A DNA stretch of 64,000 nucleotides from Ampelomyces quisqualis (Eukaryota > Ascomycota > Dothideomycetes > Pleosporales > Phaeosphaeriaceae), in the NCBI GenBank assembly GCA_018398575.1, contig JAGTXZ010000024.1, positions 1,612,001 through 1,676,000 of the forward strand. The letters are read 5' to 3'. Below are positions 52,994 through 64,000 of this stretch, piece by piece. The position numbers and the translations under genes are program-made. Numbering within the stretch: position 1 is the stretch's first letter; each line of letters begins with the position of its first letter. The notes under the pieces were generated by a model. It was not told the DNA's origin and ran no database searches. It worked only from the letters and a program-made list of their open reading frames with translations.

Positions 52994-55078
52994 TCAAGCT
53001 CCCATAGCAGGACTACCATGTCGCTGATCCAAATGGTCGTAGTTGAGCTCGAATTCTCTCTGCTTGCATGTTAATATTGCTCATCACTCTTGATCTACAC
53101 TGGCAGGCTTACCCTCTCTCGTCTCCAGTTCGTCACGTCAAAGAATAGGTACCATCCTCGTTCCTGCGTTGGCGTTGTGCGAATCGGCTGTGGAAGATCT
53201 GGATCTTTCATCATCCACTGCTGTAGCTTGATATGCCACCGCCAGTCGCGATTGTATAGCTCTTGCGCCGCGAGTTCTTGTAGTATGTCTCGAGGAAACT
53301 GATAGAAAATAGCCAGAAGGGTTTCAGCCGAGAAGCTATTCATCTTGGAGTGTAGTGGAGGCACATTGGTCACAGTATATGCCGCAGGCAAGGCGAAGTC
53401 TGGTGGAATGACTGGTTTGGCGTTTGCTTCCACGAATGGAGAGCCAAAGGTAGGATGGAGGGGTGAGTTACTGAGCTGTTAGTGTTTGTTGTAAATCAAT
53501 GTTTGTGTTCGAGTTACGCACTCTGGGCGGCTCAGCTCGAGACCAAGCACCGTGAGATCCTGACCCATGGCAAGTGATGAGTAGTCTGGGCTTTCCAATG
53601 GTATCATGGATAGCAGTCCGGGCAGGCCGTAACGTTCCGAGTCGGTCATCTCTGCAAGCTTCTTGTGTAGTGGTATCTGCGTATTTGACGAGTTGGCATT
53701 CTCGGAACCAAAAGTCTGATCGAATTGACCCTGTTGGCGTTGGCCCAGGGTTCCAAGATCGGCATTACCGCGGAGACCTATCTGAGGGCCGAGAAATCCC
53801 AAGTTGCCTGGCGGGGCCGCAGTTCGCTGACTGCCGTCTTGTAGAGCTATTGGTGCCGATCGGAAATTCTCGAATGGAGAGCGCGACACTGCACCTGGCG
53901 CATTTCGCCCACCAACAGTAGGGTTCAACATCCGTTCTTGTTGGCTGTCTGTCGGACTAGACAAGCCGTTGCGAGTCTGACCAAGCCCCGGGAAGGCGCC
54001 CGCTCCGGTGCTGTTGCCAAATGCTGCTGCATTTTGTATTAATCCTGCTCTTCGATCTGGGCCAATTTCTCCTGCAGCGCCTGCCAATGGCGGAAATTCC
54101 TCAATGTTCGTGGTCTGTGGTTGGGCTCCTCCAGAGAGCTGCCCAACTCCACCCTGACCACCGAAACGATAATCGTCGCCTGGACCGGAGAATTGCTCCT
54201 GCCCGGCGCCCTCTTGCTCTTGGCCCTGCGCTTGCGAATCCGCTGATTGACCGATTTGCCCTTGTTGTGGTCCTTGGCCTTGCGGTCGTCCGATGGTCTG
54301 CTGTTGCGCAGCTGTTCGTAGCGTTGGATTTGCCCACATCTGCTGTGCCGAAGTATTCTGTTGCGCTTGCGGTGCGCCCGATAGTGAAGGAAATTCCCTG
54401 CGGTCGCCAACACTTAGCTTGAACTCTTCAACATCTTGGGGCTCCATCGAGTCTCGTCGCTGCCGCCGCTTTCGGATCATGCGTCTCCCCTTTGCCATCG
54501 TGTCCGCTGACTTACTCAAGGTTTAAGGGAGTATGAGGCTGGGAGCCGCTCATCGCTTGCGCGAAGCTTGACATTGCACTGCCGTTTGTCCGTGTTTGCG
54601 CGCTGGACAAGCCTGGTGCAGCTCCCATCGCTCCTCCAAAGGCCCATTGGGATGCGCCCCCTGTTGTGGCCATGTCAGCGATTGCCCATGCTGAACATGG
54701 CTTCGACACTCCTCACCCATCTTGCCATTCTGCAGCCGATTCGTACCGAGCGGGGCGCCACGATTCGTATTCTGTTGGTTCTGGAACATGCTCGGGGGTA
54801 TATTTCGGAGTGTTTGTGTGGCTGGCCCTGTTTGCGAGACGCGGTTAGCACTCTAGCTCTTCGTAATTCGCGTGACTCAACTGCTGCTTGAACGAAGTTG
54901 GACAGTACGGAGAGGGCAGTATATGGGAAGAAGACGATGCGAGTAGGAGACCAGAAGCCAGAAGGCGCGGTTCGCCCTCAAAGCCCAATACCACAGCTAG
55001 AACAGATGGCGTGTTGTGTGTATACGCTCGAACTTGAACTTGTGCGTAGATGTTGGGGGACAAACCTGGTCGATTCAT
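52994..55078 (-). CDS. NOT2: CCR4-NOT complex subunit NOT2
   Basis: Model (minus): 55066-55078, 54717-54827, 54516-54660, 53522-54397, 53113-53470, 52994-53059 (522 aa). Phases agree at all five junctions. Exon 1 is only 13 nt (MNRPG) and precedes a 238-nt intron. The N-terminal half is Gln/Gly/Pro-rich with two EFPSL/EFPPL motifs (PLNLEEFPSLSG, NIEEFPPLAG). The C-terminal NOT box begins with DLTVLGLELSRPD and includes FVEANAKPVIPPDFALPAAYTV, SFSAETLLAIFYQFPRDILQELAAQELYNRDWRWH and RGWYLFFDVTNWRRERREFELNYDHLDQR. NOT2 links NOT1 to NOT3/5 in the deadenylase complex that controls mRNA decay and translation. Confidence 0.95.
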
Positions 55079-55606
55079 GCTGTACGGTCAGGTACAGATT
55101 GATGGCGTTTGTGTTTCGAGTGCTCAATTCGTGGAGGCAGAATCGTCCGGGGTTCATTATGTTCGTCGCGTGCACCGCGATGTCGTTAGATCCTAGTTCG
55201 CCATGGGCCAAGGCACTTGTACAAGTGCGGGCTAGCGCACAGATGATCTGCGGGGGCAAGGTCCTGGTGGGTCGCTTTGCCGAATTGCATATGATGAGAC
55301 TTGGGAGATAACATTGGAGATAGACTGAAAGTGCGAAACAAACGATACACGTGAAGGCAAGACAGTTCAATATAGACATATCATTGTAACCACATTATAT
55401 CGTACAAAGCACAGGAGCATGCGTGCACCGAATATCGCAACCGGCTCTTCCTAGACTCTACCTTATGTCGGTACACCTACACCCCCCTCCCACGCTCTCA
55501 CCATTAAAAGACATAACGCCAGGACCAATATGCTGCTATTTGACCTCAATTGTGTCGAAAGACATTGAAAGGTAACATTTATTATATCTTCAGATATTGT
55601 AGAGCC
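55079..55606. other. NOT2 upstream / CTF1-beta downstream region
   Basis: 528 bp, mixed composition, no gene recognised. Confidence 0.5.
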
Positions 55607-58600
55607 TCACTGCTGAAAAAGATGGGACATGTCCGTCTCGCCGTTGATACCGAAGAAATTGAACCTGTCAGATCATTAGTTGCTAGTGTTACAAGGCTCT
55701 TGGTAACTGGTCAAAAACATACCAGTCATCGACATTAAGACTTGTGGGCACAATGGGTGCATGCCGGCTGCCCGAACTGTTACTCCAGGTATCATCCTGG
55801 GTGCCGTGCTGTTGCTGATTTTGCGACATCATCTCCATTTGTTGTGCCCAGGCTTGTTGGTTATCTTGGTCAAAACTACCCGGTACGCCCATTGGCGTAT
55901 GCATCTGCTGCCCGCCAGGCATCTGATGATGCGGCTGACTATTGCCGTTATTCTGGTGCATAGCCATGTTTGGCGGCTGACTTAGCGCAGGATCAACGAG
56001 ACTGTGGTTCGAAACAGGGAACTTGACTTGAGTATCAGCAGGGAACAGTTGATCAGGTTGAAAGTTCTGCCAGGCTTCTTGGCTGATGTTGGGAGTATCC
56101 CGAGTAACCAAGAATAGATCGGGTGGTGTCCCGGGGTACGACTGTGACGGATTGAAAGGTGTCGTCGAGCGTGTGCCCGACTGTGAAGGACCCATGAAAG
56201 CATCATGATTCTGTCGGATCATTTGCGGTGATCCTGCAGTCATATGTGGCATTGGTAGTTGCTGTGGTTGCAGCTCCCGTGATGGGGTGACCGCCGGTGT
56301 CTGTGGCCTCGAGCGTTCGTACGATACCTGAGGAGCCGGGGGACCGTTCACAGCTGGAAAGCCTAGGTCCATGTCGTCAAACTTTCTCTTGGGAGCTTCA
56401 GGAGCTGGTTTGGGTCGAGGTGGCGGAGCGGAAGGCACTTTGGTCTTCTTGTGGTTTCTGCCAGCAGCCCTCTGCAAGCGTTCTTCCAAGTGCTTGTTAC
56501 CCAAGATGGACTCGAACAAGGTATGCACCATCTTGGCAACTAGCCATACTTTGGAAACTTCCTTCAAGGCATCGAGACATACATGTATGCGCTGTTGTGT
56601 TGCTGACACAATTGACTTATTCGAGGACTTCATTTGGTAGACATGCATAATCAAAGCGGAAAACAGACTGTAGACGATGAATGCAGGCGTGTACCGGATC
56701 TGGTCGTGTGCCCGAAGATTTTCGATAATGGATGTGATCATGGCTGCTGCTTGATATGCAATGTTCCTGGATGGGTAGGCGTGTTCTCCTTCCCCGAACC
56801 CATCGAGGTTGGTAGTCTTGGGAGATCCGGCGGGTGGCATGTGGGCTCGATGCAGGAGACATAGCGTTGTACTGTAGATGTTAGTAGATACCATGGAAAG
56901 TGATGAGGTACACGTACTAGTAATTAGAATGCAACAGAGCCGCCCAGAAATGGTGACGAGTTCGATCCCATTGCACTTCTGGTGGGCAGTGCTGCAGCCA
57001 GTCCGCAAGCGCCATGTCGCTGTGGGTGAGATCTATGGCATTGGCTCGTCGGTGCTTCGAGGCTACCGAATATTGCTGAGATAAGACCAAGCCCATGATT
57101 TCACTGAGCTTGACGTAGTTGATGAAGAACTGCACATGCACTGGGTCTGGGGGAAACTCTGCAGCATGCTCAGTCTCGTCGTCGATGAAGTCGTCTTCCG
57201 ATACCATCTCAACGTCGGAATCTTCGGGGTCGATGGCTACTGGTCTACCGAGCGCAACGGCTACTGATCGGTCTCGACTGTAGAGGGTCCACCAGATGCG
57301 CTTCCACAGCCTCTTGTCTGACCGGCTAAGCTGTGAACCCTCGACGCTACGGTGCATGCCGGAGCCCTGAGCGACAACAATGGCAACCCTGGTCCAGTAG
57401 AAGACATTTTTGGTGACATCCTCTGGCCCTTCCCAGTACCAGCCCATCAAGATCAGTGCTTGCACAATCGTGACTCGGTCGTCCTCGAAGTTGGCGTCGT
57501 ACAATGCTTTTGCGCGCTTGTAGAAGGTCATCGCTGCAGGGGTAGTCGATCCGCTCGAGTCCATCAACTGAGCGTTGTTGCAGACTCGAGAGCCAGCCAG
57601 AAGCACAGCTTGCAAGAGCAGGAGCGAGGGGGGGTTCTTCGGGTCGCGGTATTGGCGCATGAAGCGGCTGCGGTTGATGACGGGCACGACAGGAGCCACC
57701 CACTTGAAGAAGGCCTCGACGAGCTCGTCGCATAGCGCTCGAGGGGGGAGCAAAAAGGCGCCTCGCTGGTGCAGTATTTCAATCTCCATGTTGTCCATTT
57801 CATTAGACCGTGCCTTGGTGCCGCGTATGCTCTCAGGAAGCGGATAGTGGACCACGTCGGTTGTACCGTAGCGGTCGTGAACCAGTATGGACAGGTTGGA
57901 GGATTCGCCCAAGTATGCGACACGTCCGGCTTCTTTGATGGGGGCTCGTGCGAACTTGGGCTTCATGAACTGCACCCAGGTTCCATTGTCTCTCAGCTGC
58001 TGGGCCGCGTATGCGCTGGAAACCGTCGTGGCGGGCGTGCCATCCTCGGACTTGTATATGGCTGCCTTGTCGCGTGGTTCGGCGGAAGGACTCGCGGCAG
58101 AGCGGCCCTCGCTGCCTCCCCGTTCACTGTTGCGCGTCAACTCTGCTGCTGGTCAGCGCGACACTCGTGGCACCCTACCTCTCGGCATCTTTGGCACGCG
58201 ACGTGGTCGTCTTCTTGCGCTTGGGGGCGGGGATGCGACACTCGATCGAGAAGGCGGTGCAGTTGGTGCAGGGAATGCCTAGAGAGGCGGCGTCGCAGCG
58301 AACCTACGCGGCTGTTATGCGCTGATTCGCGGGTGCCGCCGAGGATACGATGCGATCTGCAATAGCGACTTACCTTGCGCGCATGGCATGCTGTGAAGGG
58401 CGATTAGCAACTGTCTTCACGTCGACCGAGGTGCCGAGGCTCGTCCACAACGTCGATAAAACGCCACGCTCGCTGCTCCGTCTCGGGCACCACGCGCAGC
58501 GCTGGGGACAACTCACTTTCGCAGGCTCTGCTGGCGCGCTGGCGCCGGAATGACGCATGTCCAGGAGGAACCGACTGGGACGGACTGCCACACTGTCAGC

Positions 58601-58732
58601 GCGTTTCCCCAAGGCAGCGCATGAGACGCACGATTCCGCTCCTCCTCCTCCTCCTCCATCGGTAGGCTGCGCGGCCAGTGGCTGCGGTGCGTTGGGCACT
58701 GCGCCCGCCATGAACGAGTTTTCGCCAGACAT
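55607..58732 (-). CDS. CTF1B: Zn2Cys6 transcription factor, cutinase transcription factor 1-beta type
   Basis: Model (minus): 58632-58732, 58517-58584, 58374-58390, 58179-58303, 56918-58126, 55723-56871, 55607-55664 (908 aa), phases exact. Splicing builds a perfect C-x2-C-x6-C-x8-C-x2-C-x6-C cluster, ACETCHARKVRC then DAASLGIPC, TNC and TAFSIEC, with the second Cys in a 17-nt exon. The basic linker PKRKKTTTSR and the fungal_trans domain (AFFKWVAPVVPVINRSRF, YSRDRSVAVALGRP, ALLHSNYYTTLCLLHRAH, TPAFIVYSLFSALIMHVY) match CTF1-beta/FarB. The C-terminal 300 residues are Gln/Pro-rich. Known members activate cutin and fatty-acid use genes, so this one probably does so in this fungus. Confidence 0.93.
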
Positions 58733-59005
58733 GCTGTGGTCAAGGGCTCCTGCACACTGCCGTTGAGGGGGGAGTTGTGTATCATCTCCTCCTGCGGTGG
58801 CTTGCTATAGGGACACCAGACTAGCGGGGAACGGCGAGTAGGCACCTCCCCTCCCTCAGCTCCATCCATCACACTCGAATCAACCCTCCAATTCCTTGAC
58901 TGCAGCCTGCATCCTCGAACACACTCTGAGAATGTTTTTGACCGCGCCTTTTTGTGACGAGGATTGCAGCGCTGCTCTTTGCTCAGTCCCAGACACGGTT
59001 GCATT

Positions 59006-59714
59006 CTAGACTATCCCGTTTGGGTGTGCTGCACATGCTCTCACACTGCAACAACTGTGCAGGGCGCTGCAAGAAGACCATGCGATCGCCTCCTTCTGCA
59101 ATCTGAAAGCGTCCAGCTTGATGCGCTTGTTTTGGGGGGAGATGTACACTAACTTGGTTTCCCCCACAAGATCGCTCACCACTTCCTCTTCCGACGCGAA
59201 AACGTACTGCTGGTGTTCGGCAGCATTCAATGTCACGTGCAGGTCCTCAACTTCAACCTCAAATATCAACTTCAGCCAGGTGGCGGTAGGCCCTCCAGGT
59301 CTCCCATCCTCGAACGTGAAGTCTGCAACCTTTCTGCGCACTCGCGTTGCCGTGAGGCCAGTCTCTTCATTGAGCTCGCGCACAGCTGCATGCAGCAGTG
59401 TCTCGTCTGTGTCGTCGATCTTGCCGCCTGGAATTTCCTGCACATTATTGTTAAAGTCGTTCGCAGCTTGAACCCACCATTGGTACTGTACGACCATATA
59501 CCTAGCGCTGATACTCGGTACTTACCCACATGTTTGGAAATGCCTTTTCGTCGGCTGCGCGCTGCACTAGCAGCAGCTCACCATCCTCATTGAACACAAC
59601 CACGCCCGTACACATAACATCGTATTCTACATGCTGGCGCAGATAGGCTGCAGCGTCAATTGCATACTCCTGGAGAGACGCCGGATATTCGAATTCGGTC
59701 GTTGCGTTTGTCAT
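59006..59714 (-). CDS. NUDIX hydrolase
   Basis: Model (minus): 59526-59714, 59006-59437 (206 aa). The first exon ends NMW and, after an 88-nt intron, continues EIPGGKIDDTDETLLHAAVRELNEETGL, the NUDIX box (one residue longer than the strict consensus before the first Glu). Residues about 32-50 form the first strand pair (VMCTGVVVFNEDGELLLVQRA). It hydrolyses a nucleoside diphosphate linked to another group; the substrate cannot be predicted. The C-terminal 20 residues (Cys/Ser/Ala-rich) may be intron read-through. It sits head-to-head with the gene at 60122. Confidence 0.9.
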
Positions 59715-60121
59715 TGTTAGGGCGTGAATGATGGAAAGGTGGGATGTAGCTGCCAAGCTTTGCAGCCGAGGGCTCTTGTACTTATATATGTTGTGGCTTG
59801 TGGTGGAATGCGGATGCCTTGCGATACGGAGTACTCCAGGCATCGATTTTACAGACCTTGCAAATCAGCTGGTAGGGATGCATGTGCATCACCGACTTGG
59901 TCCAATGCGAAGTGTGTGCGAATGGCTGTTTCGGCACTCAATCACGTGCGCTCAAGCTAGTTTCGCGTTGGGTGCCTGCCCAGTTGCGCAATGACAACAT
60001 TTGGGCGCGTCATCACCCTCCACCAACTTCCGCCCACGCCCCCACGATCTCACGCAAAACACCAGCGCTCAATCGCGCACGACGCGCCAGCTACTCAGGT
60101 CAACTGTCACCAGCTGAGACG
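59715..60121. promoter_or_regulatory. Divergent promoter with a TACGGAGTA nonamer
   Basis: 407 bp between NUDIX and the next gene, with the nonamer at 59825-59833, 111 bp from the NUDIX start. The downstream frame is open from 59882, so an earlier non-ATG or spliced start for the plus gene cannot be excluded. Confidence 0.5.
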
Positions 60122-61696
60122 ATGCCACGCCCAAAGAGAACGAAAGTCGCGTTAGATGCCACGCGCGTCGCGAAAGTCGCCCCGCGCAAGGATGTCGCAA
60201 AATCGATCGCTGCAAAGCCTGTGAAAGTCAACGAAACAGTAAACAGCTTCAGTGATGACAGTGATGGTCTGGTCACAAAGTCCAAGTCCGCGCGTCCAAG
60301 AAGGAGGCCATGGGAGAAGACTCCGGAGCCGATCGATGAAGCCGATTTGATTATGACGGGCGCACTACCAGCTGAAATGGACGTGCCTATCAAGACGACC
60401 AAGCATCAGACACCCACATCGAATGCATCAAAGAGAACACGAAGCAAAAAAGCATCCGCAAAACAGACATCTTCTGTCGCAAAGCTGGCACCAGCTCGCT
60501 CACCTCTCGACGCGGCACATGACCAATCTGACCAAGCAGTTGAGAGCAGCGGCTTCGGAGACCTGACGTTTTCATCATTCGGTTCCGAATCACCAGCACA
60601 TGGAACGCGCCCGCCATCCGCGATCAAGGTCGGCGCAACACCAGCACGCGAAGTCTCCATCTTGGCCTTGACCAACTTTAAGAGACGGACCAGACAGCCT
60701 AGCTTACTACGCATGGTGCAACAAAACACAGATGTGGAGGACAATGACCAAAGCGGCCTCGATGATACGGACAACTTCGACTTCGACGACTTCCTGCCAC
60801 ACGCTGAATCGACACCACTCAACGTGCGAAACAACATGCCCGAGGATGAAACACGAAATGATAGCGGCACACAGGTCTCCAGCTCTGGTTCACGTGGCGT
60901 CAAGCGGAAATTGACGCCCGTAGTCCAGGTACCACGATCTTCACCCTTCAATCCACCCTCGGGCGCCGATGTGGAGTCGGCAAGATCATCGTCTCCTAGT
61001 CTGCCTGAGGTTCTGCCGACACACGAAGAGGTCATTGAGCAGACGCAAGACGATGCTGAACCACAAAGTCAAACCTATGCGCCTCCAATGTCCAGTAGTC
61101 CGCTCCGCGAAGCATCGCGACCTGTCCAGTCCCCTGTCCAAGCACAAACCCGTCGCCAGGGAAGACCAACGAATAAAGCCCCTCAGTATGAAGTATCCGA
61201 CGCAGAAGAGACCGAAACACCTGCCAAGGCGAAGCGGACGGCCAAGTCGAAAGCTCAACAAAAGTTGTCCACTGCGCAGCTGAAATGTCTTTTGCCTCGA
61301 AGGAGAAATCGAACTCTACGAGATCGCGACGAATTTGACATGGACTCTTCAGAAGTCACACCACTCGATTCGGACCAAGATGAGCTACAGATGTCAAATC
61401 CACGGGCTCGACAACGAGCCGCAGTGGGTAAGCTGACTTCACCGAAGGCTGCGAAGAAGACTGCACGTGGCAAGAAAGCAGCAGCTGCAAGAGCTAGCAA
61501 AACATACAGTCGCAGAATATCGTCAGACAAGGAAAACGAAGCGCGTAACCATGATGCAGAAGAGCCGACCGAGGCTTCGATTGTGGAACATTCGGAAAAA
61601 TTACTTGCTATCAAAAAGAAATTCGAGGACATCGACGCGTTCGAGCTCGACTTCGAGACGGCGGACCCGACGACGAGCTCCAGTCCTTTTCGGTGA
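60122..61696 (+). CDS. Basic, disordered nuclear-type protein of unknown function
   Basis: A single exon of 524 codons from ATG 60122 (MPRPKRTKVALDATRVAK). It is rich in Lys, Arg, Ser, Thr and Pro with several candidate nuclear localisation signals (RPRRRPWEK, KRTRSKKASAK, AKRTAKSK). Two more ordered, probably conserved patches stand out: PAREVSILALTNFKRRTRQPSLLRMVQ (about residues 175-200) and STAQLKCLLPRRRNRTLRDRDEFDMDSSEV. Repeated SSP/SSPF motifs, including the last residues, suggest kinase sites. A chromatin or kinetochore role would fit but is not shown by the sequence. The frame is open upstream to 59882 but has no better ATG. Confidence 0.85.
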   Translation: MPRPKRTKVALDATRVAKVAPRKDVAKSIAAKPVKVNETVNSFSDDSDGLVTKSKSARPRRRPWEKTPEPIDEADLIMTGALPAEMDVPIKTTKHQTPTSNASKRTRSKKASAKQTSSVAKLAPARSPLDAAHDQSDQAVESSGFGDLTFSSFGSESPAHGTRPPSAIKVGATPAREVSILALTNFKRRTRQPSLLRMVQQNTDVEDNDQSGLDDTDNFDFDDFLPHAESTPLNVRNNMPEDETRNDSGTQVSSSGSRGVKRKLTPVVQVPRSSPFNPPSGADVESARSSSPSLPEVLPTHEEVIEQTQDDAEPQSQTYAPPMSSSPLREASRPVQSPVQAQTRRQGRPTNKAPQYEVSDAEETETPAKAKRTAKSKAQQKLSTAQLKCLLPRRRNRTLRDRDEFDMDSSEVTPLDSDQDELQMSNPRARQRAAVGKLTSPKAAKKTARGKKAAAARASKTYSRRISSDKENEARNHDAEEPTEASIVEHSEKLLAIKKKFEDIDAFELDFETADPTTSSSPFR

Positions 61697-62410
61697 GGAG
61701 CATGCGCAGAAGTAGTCTTTGTTTGGCAGTTGGGACCTGATTCGGAGTTCAGAGGCATGTCATGAGCATATGATATCGGAGCTGGCGTTCTTGATCGTCC
61801 TTTGGCGATATACCTCGGTGCGCGGAATATGCTCAGCTCACGGTACAGGGGGAAGGTATCAATGTATCAATGCCTCGGTTTATGACGAGGTACACCCAAT
61901 TCACAGCAGTTCTTTGATTGACACTACGACAATGTCTTTTAGTACCACATGGGCAGAGGCATGAGAGGTTAGATGAGCTTTTGCACGCGGCGCTATGCAG
62001 GTCTCGCCGCTGTCCGTATCGTGAATGCCCCGAATACAGTGGTGGAAGAACCTCAGATGATCAACAGATTGGTGGTTGCATAGAACAACAATGCTGATAT
62101 TGACAGAGTGCGTCCCTCCTGAACGCTCGGTCTTGTGTGAGACGTGGCTTGGGCCTGCTTGTGAAGGAAGTGCACGGTCTTTGATCGACGTCAGTGAAGC
62201 AGCGGTCGTATCCGCGCGTAACGTAGCCCCCAAGCCCCAACGCCCAGCTGGCGCCCTGACACCGACCACACTTACAACAGCCGCCTCGCAACTGGGCCGC
62301 CCTCGACCTATCATGTCCATGTAGTTGCGTGCCATGCGTCTACTCTACCGCTCCCACTATCTGGCGTATGCAGTTGGAGCTTCACTTGTCCCGCCTGGTG
62401 CGCGCATGCC
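61697..62410. other. Intergenic
   Basis: Promoter of the LysM gene and downstream region of the previous gene. The minus ORF 61901-62335 has no coding signature. Confidence 0.45.
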
Positions 62411-64000
62411 ATGAACCCCACCAATGGCGCCTCGCTGTCGACGTCCAAGAGCAACTCGACGTTGCGCCCCCGGACACGGAGACTGATATCGGTGGGAGAC
62501 GACATGTATGCTGGCGAAGGGGGCGATGACGGTCCCAGATCGCGCCTCGATGCCAGTTCAGAGCCGGCCTCCTCGTTTGTGAGAGCCACCAGCGCACAGC
62601 ACCCCAAGACTCCCCGAAGCTCCGCCAACACTCTGTCTGGAATATGGGGAACCTCGTGGTCGGCTATACAGGGTCTTGCAGCGACCGTCATAGGCAACGA
62701 AGGCAGCCAGGCCGATGCACGCGGCACTCGCAGGCGACGACCGGCGCATGACCGACGCACTTCAGCCAGTGCACCACCGCCAAAGCAATGGGGTCCTGCA
62801 GGCTCGAGCTCTCACGTGGGCGCAGGAACGCACGAGGAGAGGGAGAGCATGGTGCGGGCCATGAAGCGCAAAGACTTGTTGACTGCGAATGAGCATCTCG
62901 TGCCCGATTCGGTTGGACGCATCAAGCGCAGGAACTCGGACGAGCGACTGAGCGCTTCCGCCCCTCCCGGCGAGAACGACGACCGGGACGCCCTCGTCTA
63001 CATCCACAAGGTCAGGCCACAGGACACGCTTGCTGGACTCAGCATCAAGTACAACTGTGAGCACGCCGTCCTGCGCAAGTCCAATCGCATGTGGCCGAAT
63101 GACAGTGTGCAGACCAAGAAGGTGATAGTGCTGCCGGTGGATGCCTGTGGGGTGAAAGGCCGTCCAGCACACGGGCCCGATCCCTTGCCCGATCCCTTGC
63201 CCGAGACGCAAGAGCAGGGTCTTCCGAATGGCTGGATAGCGCCCAGGAAGAAGGATGCAGACACAAACTCCGCTGCATCCTCGAACACAGAGGCAGAACC
63301 GCCGTGGAAGCACGACTCATGGGTTCTTTTGGCGAACGACAAACAACCCGTACAAATTGGCCGCATGCCCCGAAGAGCCTTGGGGTTTTTCCCACCTGCA
63401 CGGCGGAAGTCACTCGCCTACTCCGATGCGTCTACTCCACGAGCCTCATTCGACCTTCCTCGTTCTTCGACCTCTACAAACACCGTCACAAGTTCGCCAG
63501 TCCCACCTGCCCGACCGCGCGCTTCGAGCAATTTGTCGACTGTCTCAACCCACAGCCGCCAAAGGAACGCATCTGGAACAGGGTGGGGTTTACATGGACC
63601 AGGCGGTGTTGGCACAATGGGCAGGAACGTGCGGACTCCCGGACCGGCACCGGACGGCTTGAACAAAAAATTTGCCCAATATTTGCCCAACATGGCACCG
63701 CCGCCAGGACAAGAGTACTTTACACCATGGGCTGCCAGTCTTCTCGACCAGGATTCAGGCGTCTCACATCAATCTGGAGGCTCTGGGGCGATCACGCCAA
63801 TACATGGGACAGGTGTGGACTTGCAAGAGATTGGGGGTGTAATTGAGGGTTGGGTCAGAAAAGTGGGATCTCAAGCTCAGAAGATTTTGAGTGAGCCAGG
63901 TACACCAGGTGGCAGGAGATCAGGCAAACCCCCCCTTGGCGCAGTTGGAGGTGATTTGGGCGATCTGATCGAACTCCAAGACGACGCATTTGAGATTGGA
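62411..64000 (+). CDS. LysM domain protein (3' end beyond window)
   Basis: An open frame of 530 codons from ATG 62411 (MNPTNGASLSTSKSNSTLRPRTR) runs to the right edge with no stop. There is no signal peptide. Residues about 195-240 form one LysM: YIHKVRPQDTLAGLSIKYNC then VLRKSNRMWPNDSVQTKKVIVLPVDAC. The rest is disordered (Ser/Pro/Gly), with a repeated PDPLP, then an ordered stretch near the edge (VDLQEIGGVIEGWVRKVGSQAQKILSEP). The intracellular, single-LysM layout resembles eukaryotic LYSMD proteins rather than secreted chitin-binding effectors. Function unclear. Confidence 0.87.
   Translation, partial: MNPTNGASLSTSKSNSTLRPRTRRLISVGDDMYAGEGGDDGPRSRLDASSEPASSFVRATSAQHPKTPRSSANTLSGIWGTSWSAIQGLAATVIGNEGSQADARGTRRRRPAHDRRTSASAPPPKQWGPAGSSSHVGAGTHEERESMVRAMKRKDLLTANEHLVPDSVGRIKRRNSDERLSASAPPGENDDRDALVYIHKVRPQDTLAGLSIKYNCEHAVLRKSNRMWPNDSVQTKKVIVLPVDACGVKGRPAHGPDPLPDPLPETQEQGLPNGWIAPRKKDADTNSAASSNTEAEPPWKHDSWVLLANDKQPVQIGRMPRRALGFFPPARRKSLAYSDASTPRASFDLPRSSTSTNTVTSSPVPPARPRASSNLSTVSTHSRQRNASGTGWGLHGPGGVGTMGRNVRTPGPAPDGLNKKFAQYLPNMAPPPGQEYFTPWAASLLDQDSGVSHQSGGSGAITPIHGTGVDLQEIGGVIEGWVRKVGSQAQKILSEPGTPGGRRSGKPPLGAVGGDLGDLIELQDDAFEIG

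Overview
This is a filamentous ascomycete (Pezizomycotina) nuclear window, most likely from a Dothideomycete. Introns are short (about 46-70 nt, GT-AG, with CTAAC or CTGAC branch sites). Gene families include CTF1-beta and other zinc-finger regulators, a Pth11-like receptor, a secreted LAP1 aminopeptidase and GPI-type wall proteins. Exon models below were built by hand, joining reading frames at splice signals and checking phase at every junction.

Layout. 0-5 kb: a truncated gene at the left edge, an F-box gene, then two minus-strand tRNA genes (Trp, Tyr) and a decayed-looking ORF pair. 5-12.3 kb: LAP1, a long gene-poor stretch, a Tri3-type acyltransferase and a CoA-binding protein. 12.9-25.4 kb: a GPI-type protein, a coiled-coil protein, MCD4 (GPI anchor synthesis), GDI1 (Rab recycling), mitochondrial MRPL4 and a bZIP factor. 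27.4-38.7 kb: a Pth11-like receptor, an M3 metallopeptidase, a divergent pair of related secreted proteins, a broken MFS transporter and an intact isopenicillin-N-synthase-like oxygenase. 39.7-52.4 kb: a proline-rich ORF, a C2H2/fungal_trans regulator with a 2.5-kb upstream region, a complex I subunit, a transmembrane PDI-like protein and a small unknown. 53-64 kb: CCR4-NOT subunit NOT2, CTF1-beta-like regulator, a NUDIX hydrolase, an unknown basic nuclear-type protein and a LysM protein cut by the right edge.

The most unusual observation is at 2.0-3.2 kb. tRNA-Trp(CCA) and tRNA-Tyr(GTA) each carry the normal short anticodon-loop intron and, in addition, a second insert that looks exactly like a spliceosomal intron: 52 nt in the T loop of tRNA-Trp and 54 nt in the D loop of tRNA-Tyr. 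Removing both inserts restores complete cloverleaves of 72 and 75 nt. Each gene ends at a poly-T terminator, and each insert contains a sequence resembling the RNA polymerase III B box.

The genes are mostly unrelated housekeeping and accessory functions with no operon-like logic. Divergent promoters are shared by several pairs (1-605/F-box, MRPL4/bZIP, the secreted paralogues, complex I/PDI, NUDIX/unknown). No CRISPR, rRNA or intact transposon was seen.
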